Shown piece by piece: positions 1 to 6,110 of a stretch of 6,110 bases of DNA. The position numbers and the translations under genes are program-made. Under the pieces are notes generated by a model, which saw nothing but the letters and a program-made list of their open reading frames with translations, was not told where the DNA came from and made no database searches. How positions within the stretch are numbered: the stretch's first letter is position 1; each line of letters opens with the position of its first letter. Origin of the DNA: Armatimonadota bacterium (GTDB taxonomy: Bacteria; Armatimonadota; Fimbriimonadia; Fimbriimonadales; Fimbriimonadaceae); the NCBI GenBank assembly GCA_003516955.1, contig DPBN01000290.1:1-6110 (forward strand), written 5' to 3'.

Positions 1-228
1 GCCGAGTGCGTGCGGATCTTGCTGGAGGCCGGCGCCGACGTCCACGCGCGCGGCGACCAGCACGACTCGACGCCGCTGCACTGGGCCTGCCACGGCAGCC
101 AGAACTGCCCGCACCCGGTTGGCTCCCACGTGGAGTGTGTGCGCCTGCTGCTGGCCGCCGGAGCGGTCCCCGAGAGGCTCGAGGGCACCGACGAGGTGCG
201 CAGGGTCCTGGAGTCCGCGATGGGATGA
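1..228 (+). CDS. Ankyrin-repeat protein, C-terminal fragment (5' end outside window)
   Basis: The frame is open from the first base and ends at TGA 226-228, so only the last 75 codons are present. Numbering from the window edge, residues 3-13 (CVRILLEAGAD) are the second helix and turn of one ankyrin repeat. Residues 24-30 (TPLHWAC) open the next repeat, and residues 46-55 (CVRLLLAAGA) are its second helix. The tail at 60-72 (TDEVRRVLES region) looks like a capping helix. Between the two helices of the last repeat there are about nine more residues than the canonical spacing, and this insert is rich in Cys and His (C30, H31, C36, H38, H43, C46). Ankyrin repeats mediate protein-protein binding; the partner and any additional domain cannot be known from this fragment. 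A GTG at 10 is only an internal Val codon of the repeat, not a credible start. The 75-base gap after it suggests it is not tightly coupled to def. Confidence 0.85.
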   Translation, partial: AECVRILLEAGADVHARGDQHDSTPLHWACHGSQNCPHPVGSHVECVRLLLAAGAVPERLEGTDEVRRVLESAMG

Positions 229-236
229 AACGGTAG

Positions 237-246
237 GCCGATCGGC
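237..246. repeat. Perfect 10-base palindrome GCCGATCGGC
   Basis: GCCGATCGGC reads identically on both strands, nine bases after the ankyrin stop codon. It could be a small operator half or simply a chance GC-rich palindrome. It is too short to form a stable hairpin with a usable loop. I see no second copy in the intergenic DNA. Confidence 0.3.
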
Positions 247-249
247 ACA

Positions 250-277
250 GGCCTGGAACCGACGCCCGGTGCAGGCC
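250..277 (+). other. Imperfect stem-loop in the def leader
   Basis: GGCCTG (250-255) pairs with CAGGCC (272-277), and inside it ACCG (258-261) pairs with CGGT (267-270). This gives ten base pairs, a small 2x1 internal loop (256-257 against 271) and a five-base apical loop (262-266). No T-run follows, so it is not a classical intrinsic terminator. It lies between the ankyrin gene and the def ribosome binding site, ending 13 bases before GAGGG. It could be a U-tract-less terminator for the upstream gene, a 3'-end stabiliser or a leader structure; in GC-rich DNA it could also be chance. Confidence 0.4.
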
Positions 278-290
278 GCTCCTCAGAGCA

Positions 291-295
291 GAGGG
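291..295 (+). promoter_or_regulatory. Ribosome binding site of def (GAGGG)
   Basis: GAGGG is complementary to the anti-Shine-Dalgarno tail of 16S rRNA and sits eight bases before ATG 304. This is the clearest ribosome binding site in the window. It supports ATG 304 over the later in-frame GTG at 364, which has no purine-rich tract before it. Confidence 0.7.
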
Positions 296-303
296 TCCCA
301 GCG

Positions 304-858
304 ATGTCGGCCATAATCCAACCTGTGGAGATCGTCGTTCCCGACGAATTCAGATACCTGTACGTGCAGAACGACGAGCGGCCGGTCGTCAAGGTGCCGG
401 CTCCGTGCCTGCGCACCGTCTGCCAGCCGGTGCAGAAGGTCACCAAGAAGACCCAGGAGCTGATCGACCGCCTGATCTCGGTGATGCGCAAGGCGAACGG
501 CATCGGCCTGGCCGCGCCGCAGCTGGGCGTGACCCAGCGCGTGATCGTGATCGCGCCGGAGGGGATGCGGCCGTTGGCGTTCGTGAACCCGGTGATCCTG
601 TCGATGGAGGGCGAGCAGATCGGCCAGGAGGGCTGCCTCAGCATCCCCGGGCTGTACGGCGACGTGAAGCGCGCCGCGGCGATCGAGCTCCGGGCCTTGG
701 ACCGCAAGGGCCGCGCGGTGCAGTACCGCATGGAAGGGCTGCCCGCCAGGGTGGTCCAGCACGAGGTCGACCACCTCGACGGGGTGCTGTTCACCGACAA
801 GGTCAACCCGGCCACGCTCCGGTGGATGCATCCGGACGGGGAGCCGGACACCCCCTGA
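304..858 (+). CDS. def: Peptide deformylase
   Basis: Removes the N-terminal formyl group from nascent polypeptides at the ribosome, in the cytosol. All three family motifs are present: GIGLAAPQ at 66-73, EGCLS at 109-113 and QHEVDH at 152-157. The metal ligands should be C111, H153 and H157, with E154 as the catalytic base and Q73 and L112 lining the oxyanion site. At 184 residues it is longer than the roughly 170 of the E. coli enzyme. The extra length is a leader of about 22 residues before the point (near K30) where the usual N-terminal strand begins, plus a short C-terminal tail after the last conserved segment (GVLFTDKVNP). The start at 304 is supported by GAGGG eight bases upstream. The stop overlaps the fmt start by one base (TGATG), the common def-fmt arrangement. 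No key residue is missing. Confidence 0.97.
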   Translation: MSAIIQPVEIVVPDEFRYLYVQNDERPVVKVPAPCLRTVCQPVQKVTKKTQELIDRLISVMRKANGIGLAAPQLGVTQRVIVIAPEGMRPLAFVNPVILSMEGEQIGQEGCLSIPGLYGDVKRAAAIELRALDRKGRAVQYRMEGLPARVVQHEVDHLDGVLFTDKVNPATLRWMHPDGEPDTP

Positions 859-1778
859 TGCGGCTGGGTTTCTTCGGGTCCGGCGCGTTCGCGGTGCCGA
901 TCCTTCGGGCACTTGCACCGTGGATCGAGCTCGTCGTCAGTCAGCCCGACCGTCCAACCGGGCGGAAGATGGTTCCGACTCCGACGCCCGTGGCGCAGGC
1001 CGCGGCCGAGCTGGAGTTGCCCCTTGCCAAGCCGGAGAGGTGCCGCGACCAGGCGTTCGTCGCCCAGGTACGGTCGCTCGGAGCGGACGCCCTGGTGGTC
1101 GCGTCGTACGGCCAGATCCTTTCGGAGGAGCTGCTCGGCTCGGCGGCCTACGGGGGCATCAACTTCCACGGCTCCGTGCTGCCCTACTGGCGCGGGGCTG
1201 CGCCGATCCAGTGGTCGATCCGCGAGCGTTGCCACGCAGGGGTCACGGTGATGCAGATGGACCGGGGGATGGACACCGGGGACATCATCGCGGTCCGCGA
1301 GCACCCTTTCCGCTCGGAGTGGGAGCTTCCGACCTACGGGGAGCTGGAGGCCACGTTGGCGGAGTGGTCCGCGCAGATGGCGCTGGAATGGATGCCCCGC
1401 ATCGCCGTCGGCGAGTACCCCCGCACGCCGCAAGACTCCAGCGTGGCCACGTACGCTCCGAAGCTGCGGCCCGAAGACCTGGTGGTCGGCTTCGACCACC
1501 CCGCCGACAGGGTCTACGCCTGGGTGCAGGCGGCCCGTCCTCGTCCCGGAGTCTGGCTGCGGACCTCCTTGGGGCGCTGGAAGCTCTGGCGGGTCGCTCC
1601 CGGACCGGAAGGCGTCCCCGTCGGCACCGTGGCGGAGACCGGCCCTCGGCTGGTGGTGGGGTTCGCCGGGCGCTCCCTCGTGGTGGAAGAGGCGCAGCTG
1701 GAAGGTAAAAACAAAGTCACGGGCGCCGAGCTGGCCTGCGGTCTGCGGCTCAAGCCCGGAGCGGATCTGTTGCCATGA
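858..1778 (+). CDS. fmt: Methionyl-tRNA formyltransferase
   Basis: Transfers the formyl group of 10-formyltetrahydrofolate to Met-tRNAfMet to make the bacterial initiator tRNA; cytosolic. The N-terminal Rossmann-type formyltransferase domain (about 1-195) carries the opening G-S-G segment at 7-9, the tRNA-recognition loop QPDRPTGRK at 29-37, and the signature NFHGSVLPYWRGAAPIQ at 102-118 with catalytic N102 and H104. The MDTGD block at 138-142 supplies the catalytic Asp, likely D139. The C-terminal OB-like domain (about 196-306) begins at YAPKLRPED and ends near GLRLKPGADLL. At 306 residues it is slightly shorter than the E. coli protein (about 315); part of this is a two-residue shortening in the tRNA loop. 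The ATG is chosen because it overlaps the def stop (TGATG) and the protein aligns from its first residue; GGGGAG at 838-843 is too far to act alone, implying reinitiation. Full length with a C-terminal domain argues against a sugar or phosphoribosyl formyltransferase. Confidence 0.96.
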   Translation: MRLGFFGSGAFAVPILRALAPWIELVVSQPDRPTGRKMVPTPTPVAQAAAELELPLAKPERCRDQAFVAQVRSLGADALVVASYGQILSEELLGSAAYGGINFHGSVLPYWRGAAPIQWSIRERCHAGVTVMQMDRGMDTGDIIAVREHPFRSEWELPTYGELEATLAEWSAQMALEWMPRIAVGEYPRTPQDSSVATYAPKLRPEDLVVGFDHPADRVYAWVQAARPRPGVWLRTSLGRWKLWRVAPGPEGVPVGTVAETGPRLVVGFAGRSLVVEEAQLEGKNKVTGAELACGLRLKPGADLLP

Positions 1779-3034
1779 TCATTCCTGCCGTCCATCGCAA
1801 GCTCGCGTTCCGCCTGATCGGCGGTCTGTTCGCGATCGCAGTGCTGTTCTTCGGTTACCACTGGATCAAGGGGTTCGGCCAAGACCCCGGCGACGTGGGC
1901 AGGGCGAGCACCGAGGGGTGGATCGTCGCGCTTCGGCTGCACGATTCCGGGGCGCAGGTAGTGGCGATCCGTCCCGACGGCTCGATTCTGGAGTCCCCGG
2001 GCTACCAGCCGGGCAAGAACGACCGTGATCCGGTCTGGAGGCCCGGCGGCAACCAGGTGTTCTTCGTCAGCGACCGCGAGTCCGACGCCTACAACCTGTT
2101 CCGTTGGAATATCGGGCTGAATTTGGTCGAGCGCCGGTCGTTGGGCTCGCGCAGCCAGCTGCAGCCGGTGTTCTCGCCCGAGGAGCTCGGCGCGGGGACG
2201 AACACCGCGCTCGTGCTGGCTGGCGGCTTCGTCCTGGAGTTCAACCCCCGGGAGGCCTCGACCCAGCAGGTGCTGCCGCCCGTGGGTCGGGAGATCGCCC
2301 AAGCCGAAGCCGAGGGCGGCCAGGGCGCGGCCAGCCAGTTCGACGCGGCGTACAAGCGCATCGGCAACAGCTTCAAGCAGGCCCGATGGGGCAAGGACCG
2401 CAAGTGCATCGTGGCGGTGATGCGGCGCGACGAGGGCGAGGCGCTCGTGGTGCAGGACATGACCCGCGCGGTGCCTCCCTACCCGCTGGTCGCGGGCGAC
2501 AAGGTCGAGTTCGACGTAGACCGCAAGACCGGCGAGGTGGTGTTCGTGGTGTCGGGCTTCCGCGTGGTGGACCCGGAGCAGGCGCCGAAGGAGTGGATCA
2601 AGGACGGGCGCATCGTCGTGCCCTTCGACCATATGATCGGCCGGTTCGACCCGACGGAGCTTCCCCCGAAGATTCGACCGGTCTGGATCGGCAAGGGCGA
2701 CGACCGCAGCTTCCAGCAACCCCGCCTTTCTCCGGACGGCGCGACGCTGATGGTGCAGGAGGGCCCGTACAAGGGCAACGGCAGCACCGAGACCAAGCGG
2801 CTGGTGCTGATGCCCGCCACGGAGGCCGGCGCGCGCTTGGCGTCCGTTCTGGTGGACAAGCCGGTGTTCGACGCCGAGTGGCACCCGAACGGCAACCTCG
2901 TCGTGCTCTGCATGAGGAACGACGCGGGCAAGCGGGCGATCTTCACCATCGCCAAGGACGGCTCCGGCCTGAAGGACCTGACCGGGGACAAGGGCGACTT
3001 CGCGGACCCGAGCTTCAGCCCCCAGTCCAAGTGA
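1775..3034 (+). CDS. Membrane-anchored PD40/TolB-like beta-propeller protein, function unknown
   Basis: I do not recognise a named family. Residues 14-31 form one hydrophobic helix, with R8, K9 and R13 before it and no cleavage-like site after it, so it should be a single-pass protein with a cytosolic N-terminus and an exported C-terminal body. The body has blade motifs of the PD40/TolB type: DPVWRPGGNQVFFVSDR at 85-101, QPVFSP near 130, PRLSPDGATLMVQ at 316-328, FDAEWHPNGNLVV at 365-377 and FADPSFSPQ at 409-417. The middle (about 175-300) departs from the repeat pattern and includes an Ala/Gly/Gln-rich stretch near 185-198, perhaps a loop between blades. No catalytic motif is visible, so a scaffolding or binding role is inferred. 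The start overlaps the fmt stop (ATGA), with GGAG at 1758-1761 thirteen bases ahead, indicating coupled translation. Its 419 residues end 42 bases before the protease gene. Confidence 0.85.
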   Translation: MIIPAVHRKLAFRLIGGLFAIAVLFFGYHWIKGFGQDPGDVGRASTEGWIVALRLHDSGAQVVAIRPDGSILESPGYQPGKNDRDPVWRPGGNQVFFVSDRESDAYNLFRWNIGLNLVERRSLGSRSQLQPVFSPEELGAGTNTALVLAGGFVLEFNPREASTQQVLPPVGREIAQAEAEGGQGAASQFDAAYKRIGNSFKQARWGKDRKCIVAVMRRDEGEALVVQDMTRAVPPYPLVAGDKVEFDVDRKTGEVVFVVSGFRVVDPEQAPKEWIKDGRIVVPFDHMIGRFDPTELPPKIRPVWIGKGDDRSFQQPRLSPDGATLMVQEGPYKGNGSTETKRLVLMPATEAGARLASVLVDKPVFDAEWHPNGNLVVLCMRNDAGKRAIFTIAKDGSGLKDLTGDKGDFADPSFSPQSK

Positions 3035-3069
3035 CCAAGGCCCACCGGCCGGCGCCGTGCGGGTAACGT

Positions 3070-3073
3070 GGAG
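3070..3073 (+). promoter_or_regulatory. GGAG before the protease start; start choice is ambiguous
   Basis: GGAG lies only three bases before ATG 3077, closer than usual for a ribosome binding site. An alternative in-frame GTG at 3068 would add three residues (one Arg, one Glu) but has no good purine tract upstream. The in-frame stop of the preceding gene (TGA 3032-3034) limits any earlier start. Both choices keep the same hydrophobic leader. Confidence 0.3.
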
Positions 3074-3076
3074 CGG

Positions 3077-3130
3077 ATGGTATCGCTCGCTCTCGCGCTC
3101 GCGCTCCTCCAAGGGGACGTCGCGGACGCC
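3077..3130 (+). other. Predicted short signal peptide of the tricorn-type protease
   Basis: Residues 2-11 (VSLALALALL) are an uninterrupted hydrophobic run, followed by a small-residue site ADA at 16-18 just before RLMRSPDIHG, where homology to tricorn begins. The Thermoplasma protein, as I recall it, starts only about seven residues before the equivalent Pro, so these residues are an extension of about 16. The core is short and the n-region has no positive charge unless GTG 3068 is the start, which adds one Arg. Export is therefore likely but not certain. Confidence 0.6.
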
Positions 3131-6110
3131 CGCCTGATGCGGAGTCCGGACATCCACGGAGATCGAATCGTCTTCACCTACGCCTCCGACCTGTGGCTCG
3201 CGGATCGTCGAGGCGGGGTCGCTCGCCGCCTCACCTCCCATCCGGGGATGGAGATGTACGCCAAGTTCTCCCCGGACGGCACGAAGATCGCCTTCACCGG
3301 ATCGTACGAGGGCAACGCCGACGTCTACGTGATGCCTGCGGAGGGCGGCGAGCCCCAGCGCGTGACCTTCGGCCCGGAGGGCGACAAGGTCCTCGGTTGG
3401 ACGCCGGATGGGAAGATCGCCTACGCCAGCACCGCCGGATCGCCGGGGTACGTGCAGCCGCGCTTGTGGCTGGTCAGCCCGGAGGGCGGGATGCCGATCC
3501 CGACCAAGATTTACGAGATCTCCGACGGATCCTTTTCGCCCGACGGCAAGAAGATCGCCTACAACCGCGTGAGTTCGCACCAGTTCAACTGGCGGCGGTA
3601 CCGCGGCGGCACGCAGGGGCGGATCAGCATCTGGGACACCACGAACGACTCGTACACCGAGCTCCCCTCGGGCCGAGAGAACAGCTGGATTCCGATGTGG
3701 GTGGGCGACTCCATCTACTACATCAGCGACCGGAACCAGAACGCCGTCAACCTGTACCGATACGACACCAAGACGCGGAAGACGGAGCAGATCACGCGCT
3801 ACGCGGACTTCGACGTCCGCCTGCCCAGCACCGACGGCAAGAGCATCGTGTTCGAACTCGGCGGAAAGCTGATGGTGCTGGACCTGGCCACCCGCAAGGT
3901 GGAGACGGTGGCGCCGATGGTTCTGGGGGACAAGATCCTCACCCGGCCAGCCCTGAGGCGGCTGAGCGACCAGATCGGCGAGGTCTCGGTGTCGCCGTCC
4001 GGCGCCCGCGTGGTGGTCGAGGCCCGCGGCGAGCTGTTCAGCGTTCCGGCCAAGAACGGCATCACGCGCAACCTGACCGACAGCACCGGCAGCCGCGAGG
4101 GCAAGGCAGTGTGGGCGCCGGACGGCTCCAAGGTCTACTACCTGGGCGACGCCTCGGGCGAGTACCGCATCTACGAGGTTCCGCAGATGGGCGGCGAGCC
4201 GAAGATGCTGGCGACGGACCCCTCGCACCGGATCGAGCGGTTCACCCTCTCGCCGAACGGCAAGCTGCTCGCCTACTCGACCGTCACCAACGACCTCTAC
4301 CTGTTCGACCTGGAGAAGAAGACCACCGAGAAGGTGTTCAACGGGCGGTACTCAGCGGACAACTACGACTGGTCGCCGGACTCCAAGTGGATCGCCTACA
4401 TCAAGCCGGGCGACAACCTGCTGGGCGCGGTGTACCTGTACAACGTCGAGAAGAAGCAGAGCACGCAGGTGACCGAGGGCTACTACAACGACCAAGGGGT
4501 CGCCTTCGACGCCAACGGGCAGTACCTTTACCTGCTTTCGGCTCGGAACTTCGAGCTGGGCCCGGGCGACTTCGAGCTGTCGATGAACCTGGTCAACTCC
4601 CTGAAGCTCTACGCGATGCTCCTGCGCAAGGACCAGGGCAACCCCTTGGAGCCGAAGTCGGACGAGGAACCGGTTCAGGAGGCGCAGAAGCCCGCCGCCG
4701 GCGGCCCGCAGCAAGGCCAGGGACAGCAGGAGAAGAAGGACGAAGGGATCCGCATCGACCTTGAGGGGCTTGGCAACCGCCTGGTGCCGCTGCCCGTGAA
4801 CGCGGCGGACTGCCGGGGGATCGTCGGCCTGCAGGGCGGCGTGCTGATGGTCAAGCCGATGGGCCTGCAGGCGTTCAGTATGGACCAGCGAAGAGGCTTC
4901 GACGTGCTGCAGGCGCCCGTCCGATCGCTCGACGTGAACCCGAAGCGCACGAAGATCGCGTTCCTCGCGGGCCGGACCGTGGGCGTCTCCGACATCCGAG
5001 AGGGCATCAACCCTCAGGCCGCGGCCGTGAACACCGGCGACGTGGAGGCCGTGGTGGACCCGCGTGCCGAGTGGCGGCAGATGTACTGGGAGGCCTGGCG
5101 CTACCAGCGCGACCACTTCTACGACCCCAACATGCTGGGCCTCGATTGGAAGGCCATCGGCAACAAGTACGCCGAGCTGCTGCCCTTCGTCGCGCACCGC
5201 GAGGACCTGAACTACGTGCTGGGCCTGATGATCGGCGAGCTGGGCACGTCGCACGCCTATGTGGGCGGCGGAGACCGTGGAGTGGTGCTCCCAAGCCTTC
5301 CGACCGGGGTGCTCGGTGCGGACTTCGCCGTGGAGAACGGCAAGGTGAAGTTCGCTCGGGTGTTCCGCGGCGTGCAGTACGACGACACCGCCGAGGCCCC
5401 GCTGGGCGCTCCGGGTGTGGAGGTCGCCGAGGGCGAGTACCTGCTGGCCATCGACGGCAAGCAGGTGGACGAGAAGAACCCGCCCAGCAAGTGGCTGGCC
5501 GGCAAGGTGGGCAAGCCCGTCACGCTGACGGTCAACAAGGAGCCGAAGCCGGAGGGAGCGCGCAAGGTGGTTGTCAAGCCGATCGCGGACGACGGCCGGC
5601 TGCGCTACGCCCAGTGGGTCGAGGACAACCGCCGCAAGGTGGCGGAAATGTCGGGCGGCCGGATCGGCTACATCCATATCCCCAACACCTCGGCGGAGGG
5701 CGTCTACGGCCTGCTGAAGGGCTTCTTCGCCCAGTTCGACAAGGACGCGCTGATCCTCGACGAGAGGTTCAACGGCGGCGGCTGGATTCCGACGTTCATG
5801 GTCGAGCGGCTGGCCCAGCAGGTGGTCGCCGGGGCCTACGCCCGGAACGTCGGGCCGGAGCAGATCCCGGGGCAGGTCCACACGGGCCCCAAGGTCATGC
5901 TGATCAACCAGTACGCCGGGTCGGGCGGCGACATGCTGCCTTGGCTCTTCCGCAGGATGAACCTCGGGCCGCTGATCGGCATGCGCACCTGGGGCGGGCT
6001 GGTCGGCATCAGCGGCAGCGCGCCGCTCGTGGACGGCGGCTTCCTGAGCAGCCCCTCGTTCGGCATCTTCGACCCGAAGACCAACAAGTGGATCGCGGAG
6101 AACACCGGCG
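3077..6110 (+). CDS. Tricorn-type serine protease, likely exported (3' end outside window)
   Basis: Tricorn is a large peptidase that trims peptides of intermediate length; family S41-like catalytic core. 1011 codons are present and only a short C-terminal tail should be missing. Order: leader 1-18; first beta-propeller about 19-290, opening with SPDIHGDRIVF (23-33), with FSPDG at 64-68 and 153-157; second propeller about 300-655, with WAPDG at 346-350, LSPNG at 391-395 and WSPDS at 432-436; a charged Gln/Lys/Glu-rich linker at 525-557 inside it; helical C1 domain 661-728; PDZ domain about 744-838; C2 catalytic domain from about 859. The tetrad is complete: S725 and H726 (GTSHAY), nucleophile S949 (YAGSGGD) and E1008 (AENTG), matching Thermoplasma S745, H746, S965 and E1023. 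FNGGG at 898-902 supplies the oxyanion glycine. Two substitutions stand out: A920 where Thermoplasma has D936, and G950 for D966. Distance from the preceding gene is 42 bases without a terminator, so co-transcription is likely. Confidence 0.95.
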   Translation, partial: MVSLALALALLQGDVADARLMRSPDIHGDRIVFTYASDLWLADRRGGVARRLTSHPGMEMYAKFSPDGTKIAFTGSYEGNADVYVMPAEGGEPQRVTFGPEGDKVLGWTPDGKIAYASTAGSPGYVQPRLWLVSPEGGMPIPTKIYEISDGSFSPDGKKIAYNRVSSHQFNWRRYRGGTQGRISIWDTTNDSYTELPSGRENSWIPMWVGDSIYYISDRNQNAVNLYRYDTKTRKTEQITRYADFDVRLPSTDGKSIVFELGGKLMVLDLATRKVETVAPMVLGDKILTRPALRRLSDQIGEVSVSPSGARVVVEARGELFSVPAKNGITRNLTDSTGSREGKAVWAPDGSKVYYLGDASGEYRIYEVPQMGGEPKMLATDPSHRIERFTLSPNGKLLAYSTVTNDLYLFDLEKKTTEKVFNGRYSADNYDWSPDSKWIAYIKPGDNLLGAVYLYNVEKKQSTQVTEGYYNDQGVAFDANGQYLYLLSARNFELGPGDFELSMNLVNSLKLYAMLLRKDQGNPLEPKSDEEPVQEAQKPAAGGPQQGQGQQEKKDEGIRIDLEGLGNRLVPLPVNAADCRGIVGLQGGVLMVKPMGLQAFSMDQRRGFDVLQAPVRSLDVNPKRTKIAFLAGRTVGVSDIREGINPQAAAVNTGDVEAVVDPRAEWRQMYWEAWRYQRDHFYDPNMLGLDWKAIGNKYAELLPFVAHREDLNYVLGLMIGELGTSHAYVGGGDRGVVLPSLPTGVLGADFAVENGKVKFARVFRGVQYDDTAEAPLGAPGVEVAEGEYLLAIDGKQVDEKNPPSKWLAGKVGKPVTLTVNKEPKPEGARKVVVKPIADDGRLRYAQWVEDNRRKVAEMSGGRIGYIHIPNTSAEGVYGLLKGFFAQFDKDALILDERFNGGGWIPTFMVERLAQQVVAGAYARNVGPEQIPGQVHTGPKVMLINQYAGSGGDMLPWLFRRMNLGPLIGMRTWGGLVGISGSAPLVDGGFLSSPSFGIFDPKTNKWIAENTG

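Noticed and set aside
229..303. A promoter for the def operon
   Set aside because: I could not find a convincing -10/-35 pair in this gap. A promoter may lie inside the ankyrin gene or use a sigma factor with unfamiliar sites.
1707..1715. AAAAACAAA in fmt, considered as a -1 frameshift site
   Set aside because: The phase is ggt-aaa-aac-aaa, so the base before the two codons is T and the X XXY YYZ pattern fails. The protein continues in frame to a normal C-terminus.
3035..3076. GC-rich gap before the protease, considered as a terminator
   Set aside because: ccggccgg is a short palindrome with no room for a loop, CCCAC and GTGCGGG do not pair cleanly, and no T-run follows. I see no terminator or promoter here.
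1514..4228. A very long open frame on the minus strand (about 900 codons) opposite fmt, the propeller gene and the protease
   Set aside because: It is composed of Arg, Ala, His, Leu and Val in shadow-like runs with no domain motif, and it lies opposite three genes with clear homology. High G/C at third codon positions removes stop codons from the opposite strand.
3193..4764. A plus-strand open frame of over 500 codons within the protease gene, in another frame
   Set aside because: The translation is Arg/Gly/Pro/Asp-rich with no domain signal, whereas the overlapping frame gives continuous propeller blades.
4352..5881. A long minus-strand open frame opposite the catalytic half of the protease
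   Set aside because: Same shadow effect; its translation has no recognisable motif, while the plus strand carries the tricorn tetrad and PDZ domain.

Overview
This is a GC-rich window of bacterial chromosome read entirely on the + strand. It holds the tail of an ankyrin-repeat gene, then def, fmt, a membrane-anchored beta-propeller protein, and a large tricorn-type protease that runs off the right edge. A deformylase next to a methionyl-tRNA formyltransferase marks a bacterium that starts translation with formyl-Met. The phylum cannot be fixed from this sequence. Strong G/C preference at third codon positions and a tricorn homologue with a leader peptide fit several groups (Armatimonadota, Acidobacteriota, Planctomycetota, Actinomycetota); I lean weakly to the first two.

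Layout: 1-228 is the C-terminal end of an ankyrin protein, open at the left edge. 229-303 is a 75-base gap with a short palindrome, an imperfect stem-loop and a clear ribosome binding site for def. 304-858 is def, 858-1778 fmt and 1775-3034 the anchored propeller protein. These three are packed with 1- and 4-base overlaps (TGATG and ATGA), so they very likely form one translationally coupled operon. After 42 bases with no visible terminator, 3077-6110 encodes at least 1011 residues of a tricorn-core protease whose whole catalytic tetrad lies inside the window.

Working together: Fmt formylates initiator Met-tRNA and Def removes the formyl group from nascent proteins, a standard pair. The next two genes look like cell-envelope proteins: a single-pass anchored PD40/TolB-like propeller and a tricorn homologue with a likely signal peptide, itself built on two beta-propellers. 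The least ordinary point is this apparent export of a tricorn-type protease, an enzyme known as cytosolic in Thermoplasma, beside an anchored propeller of unknown role. Two positions in its active site also differ from the Thermoplasma enzyme as I recall its sequence. I see no mobile element, CRISPR array, RNA gene or defence system here.
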